Shown: positions 6,108-13,009, numbered from the stretch's first letter. The stretch is 15,213 nucleotides of DNA from Nitrososphaeraceae archaeon (GCA_025922735.1 JAICHI010000009.1:1-15213), one strand, 5' to 3'. The notes: generated by a model from the sequence alone, not told the origin. Numbers and translations: made by a program.

Positions 6108-7295
6108 TTATTCCTGCACTGTTTCGCAAAGTGGGTTTGCCTTTATGACTATAAACTCCTGGTTTGCCATATTCTTTGACATTACTTTTTCAAAATCTGT
6201 CTTGGAGCACGCAACGACGATAGTTGTCTTGTCTGTGTGATATAGGTCAAATGCCTGTCCTTGGTGCCGCTCTACATCGCTAATATAGTCTTTGACCTTT
6301 GTCTCAAGTGAGGACAGTAGTTCTATCCTGTCGCCTCTCATTTCATGCGGGTCAAGCGTCCATGCTATCGCCACTTTTGTTCTGCTTGCCTTAAGGTCGC
6401 GCTTTTTCAGTGTTGCCCGTATCTGGTCAATAAGAAACTTGACGTACCCATCTACACCCTTAATGCTACCGTTGACGAGATACATCAGCGGCCCTGTGCC
6501 ATCAAGGGACGACCCTATTATTCGGAGGTCATATAGCCCGCTTGTAACGTCATCGATATAGATATCGGCAAATGTGCCGCGCATCAATTCACTGAGGGTA
6601 TTGTTGTCAGTGGCCTTTTTGCAGATTTCAAGGATGCTGGCCATTCCAGAGTAGTGGCTCAACGTTTTTATGACATGCACCAGCTCGGCTGAATTGACAT
6701 CTACAAACTTCAGCTTGCGACGCGTGTCAGGGTCGTAGAGCATCTTGGAAATATGATTGTCGTGTTTAGATTTTACCGACCCTATCAGAGTCTCAGAACT
6801 AGCTGTAGTAATAGCACTCATTGGGAGGTAATAATACGATACATCTTTCTCAACAGTCATCCCTGTCATGTGCTCTATTAGGGCAATGTTTTCATTGTTG
6901 CCACCTACTCCTGTCGGAAGCATATAGATTAGAGAGGCGCCCCGCTTGAGCGCCTTGATGGCATCCTTGAACTTTGTCATAACGTCGCTTTTGACGTCTG
7001 GGCCGACCTTCCTTATTCTGGGAGCAAAATAGACGTATGAGGCATTGCTTATCGCAATGTCAATAGGCTCTAGATCAAGGAGAGGTTCATCTTCCATAAG
7101 CGAGCTTACGTTTGGATATGTCCTTGCTATATCCGGCTTGAGCAAGATAGCCATCCTGACCGATTCATCGATTAATGAAACCTTGGAGCCGTTTATGGCT
7201 ATCGAGGAAGCTATTCTATATCCTTCAGTGCTCAAACCATATACCGCAACAGAAGCGGTAGTGGTGGTAGTAGAAGAAGAAGATGTGGCACTCAA
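6108..7295 (-). CDS. Degenerate UDP-glucose/GDP-mannose dehydrogenase homologue
   Basis: The 395-aa protein resembles the nucleotide-sugar dehydrogenase superfamily in overall order. It has an N-terminal Rossmann domain (VAVYGLSTEGYRIASSI, residues 16-32; GLSTEG replaces the usual GxGxxG), a segment like the NAD-domain end (MLPTGVGGNNENIALIEHMTG), a helical middle, and a C-terminal domain beginning KVAIAWTLDPHEMRGD, resembling the family's LAFKxxTDDxR. The catalytic Cys block (FGGxCxPKD in real enzymes) is not seen; around 283-300 the sequence reads SSLDGTGPLMYLVNG instead. It may be a pseudo-enzyme or have changed activity. The residues after the start are a Ser/Thr run coded by triplet repeats. 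I chose TTG 7295 (AAGGGGGAG upstream) because longer starts reach into the divergent gene and lie upstream of the predicted transcription start. Confidence 0.68.
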   Translation of the reverse strand: MSATSSSSTTTTTASVAVYGLSTEGYRIASSIAINGSKVSLIDESVRMAILLKPDIARTYPNVSSLMEDEPLLDLEPIDIAISNASYVYFAPRIRKVGPDVKSDVMTKFKDAIKALKRGASLIYMLPTGVGGNNENIALIEHMTGMTVEKDVSYYYLPMSAITTASSETLIGSVKSKHDNHISKMLYDPDTRRKLKFVDVNSAELVHVIKTLSHYSGMASILEICKKATDNNTLSELMRGTFADIYIDDVTSGLYDLRIIGSSLDGTGPLMYLVNGSIKGVDGYVKFLIDQIRATLKKRDLKASRTKVAIAWTLDPHEMRGDRIELLSSLETKVKDYISDVERHQGQAFDLYHTDKTTIVVACSKTDFEKVMSKNMANQEFIVIKANPLCETVQE

Positions 7296-7327
7296 AGTGT
7301 AGAGTAAGCTCCCCCTTTCATCCCTCC

Positions 7328-7335
7328 GTATATAC
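7328..7335. promoter_or_regulatory. Symmetric TATA element between divergent glycan genes
   Basis: GTATATAC is its own reverse complement and lies in the 93-nt gap between the start codons at 7295 (-) and 7389 (+). Read leftward it predicts transcription near 7305, 10 nt before TTG 7295. Read rightward it predicts a start near 7358, giving a leader of about 31 nt. No other good TATA box is visible for either gene. Confidence 0.45.
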
Positions 7336-7388
7336 CTCACGTGGTCTACAAAAGGTTTTTCCAATGGCTTTTCAGCTACATTGTATAT

Positions 7389-8423
7389 TTGAAGATCTGG
7401 TTTGACATTTTGACGCCAAAGCAGGTGATGTTTTTCAAGCGTGCCGTCACCTTGCTGCACAATTCGGGTCATGAGGTTCTTTGCACCTCAAGAAAATACA
7501 GAGAAGCAGTTGAACTTGCTAGAATTAAAAAGCTCGATCTTACATTCGTCGGAAGCCACGGCGGAGCTGATAGATACAATAAGCTGCTTGAAAGCGCTCG
7601 CAGGACGTACGAGCTTGCAGAAGTTGTAAAGCAATTTGGGCCAGACGTGGCTGTCACCTTTTCATCACCAGAAGGCTCACGGGTAGCTTTTGGCCTTGGA
7701 ATCAGGCATATTGGTTTTAACGACTCGCCCCATGCAGAAGCTGTTGCAAAGCTTACAATACCTTTGACAAGCAAGCTATATTGCCCTTGGGTGATACCAC
7801 ACTCTGCATGGTCAGGTTATGGCATAGCAAGGAAGAACATTGTGCACTACAGGGCGCTTGATCCAGCGGCGTGGCTCAAGCACCATGATAACGACATACC
7901 GGAAGTTATGCAGGATAAAAAGATGATCCTTCTTCGACTTGAGGAAAGCAAGGCATCATACATTGCAGACAAGAAGGTTAGTGCTACAAAAATGATCGAT
8001 AGCTTTGTAGACGAATTATGGCAATCAGCTAACATTGTAGTACTCTGCAGATACGAAGACCAGATAGCAGAAGTGGAGTCACGCTATGGCGACAAGGTGC
8101 AGGTGCAAAGAGATGTAGTTGACGGCATCACCCTCATAAAATCTACACAGCTTTTTGTCGGGGCAGGCGGCACAATGACTGCCGAGGCAGCGCTCCTAGG
8201 CAAGCCTACAATATCGATAGCACCTATCCAATTTTACGTTGACAAATACCTTGTCAAATCAGGGTTAGTCAAGAGAGCAATCAACTCCAGATCGCTTGTA
8301 AGGCTTGGAATGAAAATGATCTCTGACGAACGGTACATACAGACGCAAAAGAAAAGGGCAACGCGGATCCTTGGAAGGATGGAAGACCCCACAGAGACGA
8401 TAATTAATGCCTTAAGATTATAA
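7389..8423 (+). CDS. DUF354 family, glycosyltransferase-like (GT-B fold) protein
   Basis: DUF354 proteins are mostly archaeal and related in fold to GT-B glycosyltransferases and UDP-sugar epimerases of the WecB type; no reaction is firmly known to me. The 344-aa protein starts with the family hallmark KIWFDILTPKQ and continues with VGSHGG (residues about 53-58), FNDSPHAE (about 110-117) and a C-terminal GAGGTMTAEAALLGKPTISI block (about 257-276) like the nucleotide-sugar binding loop of GT-B enzymes. I start it at TTG 7389, directly before the conserved KIWFD; a longer frame to 7341 adds 16 residues not expected in the family. It is divergent from a nucleotide-sugar dehydrogenase homologue, supporting a role in glycan assembly. 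Confidence 0.85.
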   Translation: MKIWFDILTPKQVMFFKRAVTLLHNSGHEVLCTSRKYREAVELARIKKLDLTFVGSHGGADRYNKLLESARRTYELAEVVKQFGPDVAVTFSSPEGSRVAFGLGIRHIGFNDSPHAEAVAKLTIPLTSKLYCPWVIPHSAWSGYGIARKNIVHYRALDPAAWLKHHDNDIPEVMQDKKMILLRLEESKASYIADKKVSATKMIDSFVDELWQSANIVVLCRYEDQIAEVESRYGDKVQVQRDVVDGITLIKSTQLFVGAGGTMTAEAALLGKPTISIAPIQFYVDKYLVKSGLVKRAINSRSLVRLGMKMISDERYIQTQKKRATRILGRMEDPTETIINALRL

Positions 8424-8424
8424 G
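8417..8424 (+). promoter_or_regulatory. TATA-like box for tRNA-Gln
   Basis: ATTATAAG lies about 35 nt before the mature tRNA 5' end, giving a transcript start near 8447 and a short 5' leader. It overlaps the end of the DUF354 gene. Confidence 0.4.
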
Positions 8425-8455
8425 TATGTCCCAAATAGCTGAAGTTACGCCCGGA

Positions 8456-8555
8456 AGCCCGGTGGAGGAAAAAAATTTCTTTTTCCGCTGAATGTAGTGG
8501 CCAAGCATGGGGGCCTTTGGAGCCCTCGACCCCAGTTCGAATCTGGGCCGGGCTA
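8456..8555 (+). tRNA. tRNA-Gln (anticodon TTG) with a D-arm intron
   Basis: The cloverleaf is complete once a 27-nt insert is removed. The acceptor AGCCCGG (8456-8462) pairs with CCGGGCT (8548-8554), with discriminator A8555. The D arm is G8465 plus TGT (8493-8495) paired with GCAT (8505-8508) around AGTGGCCAA. The anticodon stem is GGGGC/GCCCT with loop CTTTGGA, so the anticodon is TTG at 8517-8519. The T arm is CCCAG-TTCGAAT-CTGGG (8531-8547). The spliced length is 73 nt, and CCA is not encoded. The intron 8466-8492 falls between tRNA positions 10 and 11, not at the usual 37/38 site. It lies between the DUF354 gene and a dehydrogenase gene on the same strand. Confidence 0.9.
8466..8492 (+). 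other. Archaeal tRNA intron (27 nt) with a relaxed bulge-helix-bulge
   Basis: Inside the insert GGAAAAA (8467-8473) pairs with TTTTTCC (8480-8486) over a 6-nt loop. Next to it, CGGT (8460-8463) can pair with GCTG (8487-8490) as a 4-bp helix with two G-U pairs. This leaves 3-nt bulges GGA (8464-8466) and AAT (8491-8493). Cutting after the second base of each bulge, the known archaeal endonuclease rule, gives exactly the exon join that restores the D stem. The outer helix of a canonical motif is not formed, so this is a relaxed form. Confidence 0.75.
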
Positions 8556-8561
8556 TCATAA

Positions 8562-8569
8562 TTAAATAA
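8562..8569 (+). promoter_or_regulatory. TATA box for the hydroxyacid dehydrogenase
   Basis: TTAAATAA predicts transcription from about 8592, 9 nt before ATG 8601. It sits right behind the tRNA 3' end. Confidence 0.45.
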
Positions 8570-8600
8570 CAATGTAAATGCAGATAGTGCAAATGGTGTT

Positions 8601-9605
8601 ATGGGCAAGAAGAAGATCTATGTGACAAGAAGGATACTAGAGCCTGCCCTTTCCATACTCTCGAGGAAATGCCAAGTAACGCTGAACAAAAAGCCCTGCC
8701 CGCCAAGCAGGGAAGAGATATCGAAAAATGTTGCTGGCAAGGCAGGCATCCTATGTATGCTGACGGACAGGATTGATGCAGAGGTGATGGACAAAGCAGG
8801 TTCAAACCTTCAAGTCATCAGTTCATACAGCACAGGCTTTGAGCATATTGATGTCAAGGAAGCGACGGCAAGGGGTATCTATGTTACCTATACGGCGGAT
8901 ATCCTTGCTGAAGCAACAGCAGACTTGGCATTTGGCCTTATCCTTGCATGCGCACGCAATATTGTAAGTGCAGATGAATATACCAGGAACAAAAAATGGA
9001 AGATTGCATGGAGTCCAGATCTGATGCTCGGATATAATGTCCACGGCAGTACCCTCGGCATAATTGGGCTTGGCAGGATAGGATCGGCAGTGGCGCGCAG
9101 AGCAAGAGGATTTAATATGAAAGTCCTCTACTATAATCGTAAGAGGAACCGGCAGCTCGAATCAGAGCTCAGAGTAACATATGCAGCGCTTGACGAGCTG
9201 CTTGCTCAGAGCGACTTTGTGTCAATACACACAACTCTGAATAGCGCCAGCAACCAACTGATAGACAGGACAAAACTAAGATTGATGAAGAAAACTGCGT
9301 TCTTGATAAACACGGCAAGAGGACAGGTCGTAAAAGAAGTCGATCTTGTCAGGGCCCTCGAGCGCAACCAAATTGCGGGTGCTGGTCTAGATGTATTTGA
9401 AACTGAACCTCTGCCACGGTCAAATCCGCTTTTGAAAATGAAAAATGTGGTATTATTGCCGCATATTGGAAGCGCCACATATCAGACGCGCTCCAAGATG
9501 GCCGAAGTTGCAGCAAGAAACTTGCTTGATGTTTTAGTTGAAAAAAAAGAACCCAATCCAAAGTTTCTGGTAAACCCAGAAGTAAAGAACTTACGGCCAT
9601 TGTAA
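8601..9605 (+). CDS. D-2-hydroxyacid dehydrogenase, glyoxylate/hydroxypyruvate reductase type
   Basis: These enzymes reduce glyoxylate or hydroxypyruvate to the hydroxyacid with NAD(P)H. The 334-aa length is that of archaeal glyoxylate reductases. The substrate domain is split (about 1-100 and 290-334) around a Rossmann domain with GLGRIG at 156-161. The catalytic triad is visible: R240 in NTARG, E269 in DVFETEP, H288 in LPHIGSAT. After the second Rossmann strand the sequence is YYNRKR, with Asn-Arg where NAD enzymes carry Asp, which points to NADPH use. There is no regulatory ACT domain, so it is not a classical phosphoglycerate dehydrogenase, although 3-phosphoglycerate or another 2-ketoacid cannot be excluded. 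It appears to be transcribed alone. Confidence 0.9.
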   Translation: MGKKKIYVTRRILEPALSILSRKCQVTLNKKPCPPSREEISKNVAGKAGILCMLTDRIDAEVMDKAGSNLQVISSYSTGFEHIDVKEATARGIYVTYTADILAEATADLAFGLILACARNIVSADEYTRNKKWKIAWSPDLMLGYNVHGSTLGIIGLGRIGSAVARRARGFNMKVLYYNRKRNRQLESELRVTYAALDELLAQSDFVSIHTTLNSASNQLIDRTKLRLMKKTAFLINTARGQVVKEVDLVRALERNQIAGAGLDVFETEPLPRSNPLLKMKNVVLLPHIGSATYQTRSKMAEVAARNLLDVLVEKKEPNPKFLVNPEVKNLRPL

Positions 9606-9642
9606 GATCATTTTGTTGGCTTACAGGAGTTGTCTATCTTTA

Positions 9643-10149
9643 TTACTTCTTTGACTCCCACTCTTTCTTCTTTCTATCATATTCTGCACGGCTGTATGCC
9701 GGCCTAGCGGGATGACCCATTACCACAGTATCAGGCAGAACATCCTTTGTCACTACGGAAGCCATTGCAACCACGCTGTTCCTCCCTACTCGAATACCCG
9801 GTTTGAAGACAGACCTTCCGCCTATTATGGCACCATCTTCCACTATTACCCCGGCCATCTTGGGGCTCATAGGATAAGGATCGTTTGTGAATGCCGCTGC
9901 CGGCCCAATGAAAACACTCTTGCCAATTACTGTGAGAGGTGGAATGTAAACTGACCCCTCAATTCGGGTATTGTCGCCTATTTTGACCTTGTAATCTACA
10001 TGCGTCAGCGAACCTATCATGACATTGTCTCCTATTTCAGCTTCTTTTCCCACGTACGCAAAGTGCCATACCTTGACGTTCTTCCCGATCTTGGCACTCT
10101 TGTCAACATAGTTTGTCACGCCCGGCAATGCGGTATAGTTGTTGCTCAT
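9643..10149 (-). CDS. Hexapeptide-repeat N-acetyltransferase, WbpD/WlbB-like
   Basis: The 168-aa protein is built of left-handed beta-helix repeats (residues about 13-135, e.g. AKIGKNVKVWHF, AEIGDNVMIGS, CoA-type VIGKSVFIGPAAAFTND). It ends in the SVVTKDVLPDTVVMGHPARP motif of LbH acyltransferases and a charged helix. The best match by eye is UDP-2-acetamido-3-amino-2,3-dideoxy-glucuronate N-acetyltransferase (WbpD/WlbB), which adds the 3-N-acetyl group during diacetamido-uronic-acid synthesis. It is the last gene of the operon, starting 4 nt after the Trm112-like gene ends and two genes after a WbpB-like oxidoreductase, the enzyme two steps earlier in that pathway. The exact sugar is inferred. 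Confidence 0.85.
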   Translation of the reverse strand: MSNNYTALPGVTNYVDKSAKIGKNVKVWHFAYVGKEAEIGDNVMIGSLTHVDYKVKIGDNTRIEGSVYIPPLTVIGKSVFIGPAAAFTNDPYPMSPKMAGVIVEDGAIIGGRSVFKPGIRVGRNSVVAMASVVTKDVLPDTVVMGHPARPAYSRAEYDRKKKEWESKK

Positions 10150-10153
10150 TCCT

Positions 10154-10429
10154 TCACAAATGCCATGGATTTCCTTGCCTTATAACTTTGTCAGGGATCT
10201 TATTTTGCCACTTCCTCAGAAACTCAATGTCTTGGGCCTTTTGCCTTTCTCTAAGCTCGTCTGGCAGCATGACAGGTATCTCATCAATAATGGGGTAGTA
10301 GCGGTTGCACTTTGTGCAAAATAGAATTCCCTCTTTCACGATCTGACCTTCTGAAACGATCTGGAAAAGCTCTAGCGGATAGTGTTTGTCTATGGGACAT
10401 GCAAGGATATCAAGCATAGACCTGTTCAT
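10154..10429 (-). CDS. Trm112-family zinc-ribbon protein
   Basis: Trm112 proteins are small zinc-binding partners that stabilise and activate several SAM-dependent methyltransferases acting on tRNA, rRNA and release factor; bacterial YcaR-type relatives have less clear roles. The 91-aa protein shows LACPIDKHYPLEL (C11, with D14 in the place of the second ligand) and FCTKC (C38, C41) followed by YYPIIDEIPVMLPDE, the classic family end, plus a charged C-terminal helix. It starts 1 nt after the oxidoreductase stop and ends 4 nt before the acetyltransferase start, so it is firmly inside a nucleotide-sugar operon, which is odd for a methyltransferase activator. Confidence 0.88.
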   Translation of the reverse strand: MNRSMLDILACPIDKHYPLELFQIVSEGQIVKEGILFCTKCNRYYPIIDEIPVMLPDELRERQKAQDIEFLRKWQNKIPDKVIRQGNPWHL

Positions 10430-10430
10430 T

Positions 10431-11390
10431 TCATTTCAGATCCAAATACACAGGCGAGCCAGTATTGCTTGACAGTATAGCTGCCTCTGCCACCTTTGTC
10501 ACATTTGTTGCGTCTCTAGCAGTTACGACTATCTTTGCCTTACCTTCTATGGATTCAACAAAATTCTTTAGCTCTAATGTTAGCGGCTCTTGGAACTTCC
10601 GGCGCGGCACTATGGTAGCTTCCGCATGGTCTATTCTGATCTCCTGTGTTAAAAAATCACCGGAAATGATGCCGTCAGTGCATACAGCGCTAAAAGTCCT
10701 CACCTTTTTTGGAGTGAGCCAGTTGGATGCGATGATGGCCACTTTTTGCCCCTCGAAACCAAGCATGATGGTTGCAAAGTCCTCATGTGCATGAAAGCGT
10801 TTGCCAGCACGTGCAAATATGACGTGCGGAGGGCTCCCAAAGAGAAATATTGCCGCATCAATGTCATGCACCGATGTATCATATATTATACCTACATCTG
10901 TGATATGTGGCGGCATCCTGTTTTCCCTGTGGAACTCGATCATCATGGGATCGCCATACGTCTTGTCCTCTACGAGCTTACGCGTGTCGCTAACAGCAGG
11001 GTTAAACCGCTCGACGTAGCCAGATGTTAGAATTAGCTTTTTCTTTTCCGCCATCTGTGTCATTTCTTCACATTCTTTGGAAGAGAAGGACATCGGCTTT
11101 TCAACAAATATGTTGATTCCATGTTGCATAACCTTCTTGGCCACAACTGCGTGCGTGTTTGTAGGCGTACACACTAGGCAGCCGTCAAGTCGTTCCTTTT
11201 CTACCATCTCGTCTATTGCAGAATATGCCTGTGCGCCATGTCTGCTTGCAATCTCCTTAGCCCTTGCAAGATCAAGATCGCATACCGCGGCCAGGCAGTC
11301 AAGCTCCCTCAACACTCTTGCATGGTTCTTGCCCCATCCACCAACACCTATAACGGCAATTCTAGTGTTACTGTTGGGAGTGCCTACCAT
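10431..11390 (-). CDS. Gfo/Idh/MocA-family NAD-dependent sugar oxidoreductase, WbpB/WlbA-like
   Basis: The 319-aa protein has an N-terminal Rossmann fold (GVGGWG, residues 15-20), the EKP signature at 97-99 and the DTSVHDID catalytic region at 171-178, then the family's C-terminal alpha/beta domain. Members oxidise or reduce sugars, inositols or nucleotide sugars. The similarity to WlbA/WbpB (oxidation at C3 of UDP-GlcNAc uronic acid) is supported mainly by the WbpD-like acetyltransferase two genes downstream. ATG 11390 is preferred: it overlaps the aminotransferase stop by 7 nt, while GTG 11405 would only add five residues. Trm112-like and acetyltransferase genes follow with gaps of 1 and 4 nt. 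Confidence 0.87.
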   Translation of the reverse strand: MVGTPNSNTRIAVIGVGGWGKNHARVLRELDCLAAVCDLDLARAKEIASRHGAQAYSAIDEMVEKERLDGCLVCTPTNTHAVVAKKVMQHGINIFVEKPMSFSSKECEEMTQMAEKKKLILTSGYVERFNPAVSDTRKLVEDKTYGDPMMIEFHRENRMPPHITDVGIIYDTSVHDIDAAIFLFGSPPHVIFARAGKRFHAHEDFATIMLGFEGQKVAIIASNWLTPKKVRTFSAVCTDGIISGDFLTQEIRIDHAEATIVPRRKFQEPLTLELKNFVESIEGKAKIVVTARDATNVTKVAEAAILSSNTGSPVYLDLK

Positions 11391-12301
11391 ACAGAGGTCA
11401 ACCACTCCATGTATTCTTTGGCTTCGGCAGACACTATCTTGGCATACATTTCACGGATACTACTTGTCAATGAGCCTTCCTTTCCGCTGCCTACAGGGTG
11501 GCCATCTATACTGGTCACTGGGACTATTTCTGCTGCAGTGCCAGTAAGGAATATTTCGTCAGCCATATACAGTTCAGTCCTCGCTATCTGGCGCTCGACG
11601 ACCTCGTAGCCCAAGTCTTTTGCTATTGTAGTGACGGTTTCACGCGTTATCCCTTCAAGGGCTGAATCGGCGAAATATGGTGTATAGATCTTACCGTGCC
11701 GGACAACAAAAATGTTTTCTCCAGAAGCCTCACTTACGTTGCCGTACAAGTCAAGCAGAATCGATTCGTCATAACCGTTGCGCTTGCTCTCCTGTGTTGC
11801 CAGAACTGAATTGAGGTAGTTGCCTGCAGCTTTGGCAAGTGGAGGGGTCATGCTGTCATGGATGCGCCTCCAGGAAGAGACACATGCCCTGATGCCTTCG
11901 CCCTTAAAGTATTTTGCAAAAGGGAACGTGATTATAACAGTATGAGTCGGCGAGTCCTTCGTCACATTAAGGTCAATACCGTGCAGGCCTACAAACGTCA
12001 CTGGGCGGACATAGCACGACTCTTTAACCTTGTTCTCTTGCAACAGCTCGACTGTAGCATTTGCAAGTTCCCGGGCAGAATATTTGAGTGAAATTGAGTA
12101 AACCCGGGCAGAGCGATGAAGTCGCTTCATGTGGTCTTCCAGCCGGAAAATGTAGACATTGTTCTTGGCTGCATAGGCACGTATACCTTCAAAGACAGCT
12201 GTGCCGTAATGGAGGGCATGTGTATAGATTGGAACTTTGGCGTCTTCCCATTTCACGAGCTTGCCATCAAACCAGACAAACTCGCCGCCTTTTTCCTTCA
12301 T
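11384..12301 (-). CDS. ilvE: Branched-chain amino acid aminotransferase (class IV)
   Basis: IlvE transfers amino groups between glutamate and the keto acids of Val, Leu and Ile using PLP. The 305-aa protein has the fold-type IV features: KVPIYTHALHYGTAVFEGIRAY (residues 22-43), PPLAKAAGNYLNS with the PLP lysine at K157, and ALEGITRETV plus EIFLTGTAAEIVPV near the C-terminus. The N-terminus starts at ATG 12301. A TATA box at 12328-12335 predicts transcription near 12305, so this ATG is almost leaderless, and the GTG at 12313 would lie upstream of the transcript. Its stop overlaps the next gene by 7 nt, making it the first gene of the sugar operon. D-amino acid or aminodeoxychorismate activities belong to the same class but fit less well. 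Confidence 0.92.
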   Translation of the reverse strand: MKEKGGEFVWFDGKLVKWEDAKVPIYTHALHYGTAVFEGIRAYAAKNNVYIFRLEDHMKRLHRSARVYSISLKYSARELANATVELLQENKVKESCYVRPVTFVGLHGIDLNVTKDSPTHTVIITFPFAKYFKGEGIRACVSSWRRIHDSMTPPLAKAAGNYLNSVLATQESKRNGYDESILLDLYGNVSEASGENIFVVRHGKIYTPYFADSALEGITRETVTTIAKDLGYEVVERQIARTELYMADEIFLTGTAAEIVPVTSIDGHPVGSGKEGSLTSSIREMYAKIVSAEAKEYMEWLTSVW

Positions 12302-12327
12302 GTATGAAGCCACAATCCCTCGCTGGC

Positions 12328-12335
12328 TTATAAAA
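12328..12335 (-). promoter_or_regulatory. TATA box for the ilvE-led operon
   Basis: The minus strand reads TTTTATAA, about 30 nt before ATG 12301. It lies just beyond the stop of the nucleotidylyltransferase gene. Confidence 0.5.
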
Positions 12336-12343
12336 ATCTTGAA

Positions 12344-12976
12344 CTACTTGTTGTATCCTTCCTTGGGGAATTTCATGCCCATCACCCTCGTGGTTTTATC
12401 TTCCATTCTTGCAAACTTGTCCACAATGGACCAGTTCTTCTTGATGATTTCTGCTACTGCTTCAGGTACTTTTGTGCGCCATTCTTCGTCTCTGTCACCT
12501 TCAACCACCTGGCGATAGAGCTTTGCCCTGATCGATGATGCGGAAACTTCAAGCCTGTCAGCTTTGAGTGGGTTGAGCCTGTATGCCTTGAGCATAAGCT
12601 GTTCGGCCTTGTCGCCAGTGTATGACACGAATTTTTTCTCATTTATCTGTGCAATTATACGGTTGCGGAGTTCCCATGACCGTGACGAAAGGAGCGGCGG
12701 CATGTACTTGCTGTACGGCGCGTAGAAGGCATAATCTGGAAGCACTGCGACAGAGTCACCAAAGACGGATTCAACCATCTGTTTGCGCAGCTGGTACGAA
12801 AACGGTAGGCTCTTTGTGTTTACCTCCTGCCCGTCTTTAATAAAGCGCACTGGGAAAATGTAGACGCGATAGTCCTTTTTGAGTCTCGAGATTATTGATT
12901 GGTGAGCATTAGTCATCGGATTTAGATGCACAAGATAGATTGCGGCGGTGGCAACGGCGGCGGCAGTAGTACTCAT
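12344..12976 (-). CDS. HIGH-superfamily nucleotidylyltransferase (NMNAT-like)
   Basis: The family transfers a nucleotide from NTP to a phosphate-bearing acceptor (NMN, phosphopantetheine, phosphocholine and others). The 210-aa protein shows the N-terminal site LNPMTNAH (residues 18-25), which matches the FNPxTxxH form of NMN adenylyltransferases, with Thr22 where many relatives have His. TGDKAEQ follows at 120-126, and SASSIR at 145-150, the counterpart of the nucleotide-binding ISxxxIR motif. A C-terminal helical tail of about 50 residues follows. Its acceptor is unknown; NAD synthesis is one candidate. The first residues are an Ala/Thr run coded by GCC-like triplets, so the true start is slightly uncertain. 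It lies between Alba and ilvE on the same strand and has its own spacing. Confidence 0.8.
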   Translation of the reverse strand: MSTTAAAVATAAIYLVHLNPMTNAHQSIISRLKKDYRVYIFPVRFIKDGQEVNTKSLPFSYQLRKQMVESVFGDSVAVLPDYAFYAPYSKYMPPLLSSRSWELRNRIIAQINEKKFVSYTGDKAEQLMLKAYRLNPLKADRLEVSASSIRAKLYRQVVEGDRDEEWRTKVPEAVAEIIKKNWSIVDKFARMEDKTTRVMGMKFPKEGYNK

Positions 12977-13009
12977 GATTTAACTTGGATAGTACAAGAA
13001 AGAGGGAAT

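Noticed and set aside
7296..7472. Longer N-terminus (59 more residues) for the sugar-dehydrogenase homologue
   Set aside because: It would overlap the start of DUF354 on the other strand and lie upstream of the predicted transcript start at about 7305. The extra residues do not resemble the family.
8234..8608. Minus-strand ORFs across the tRNA region
   Set aside because: They run through the antisense of tRNA-Gln and the DUF354 3' end and encode no recognisable domain.
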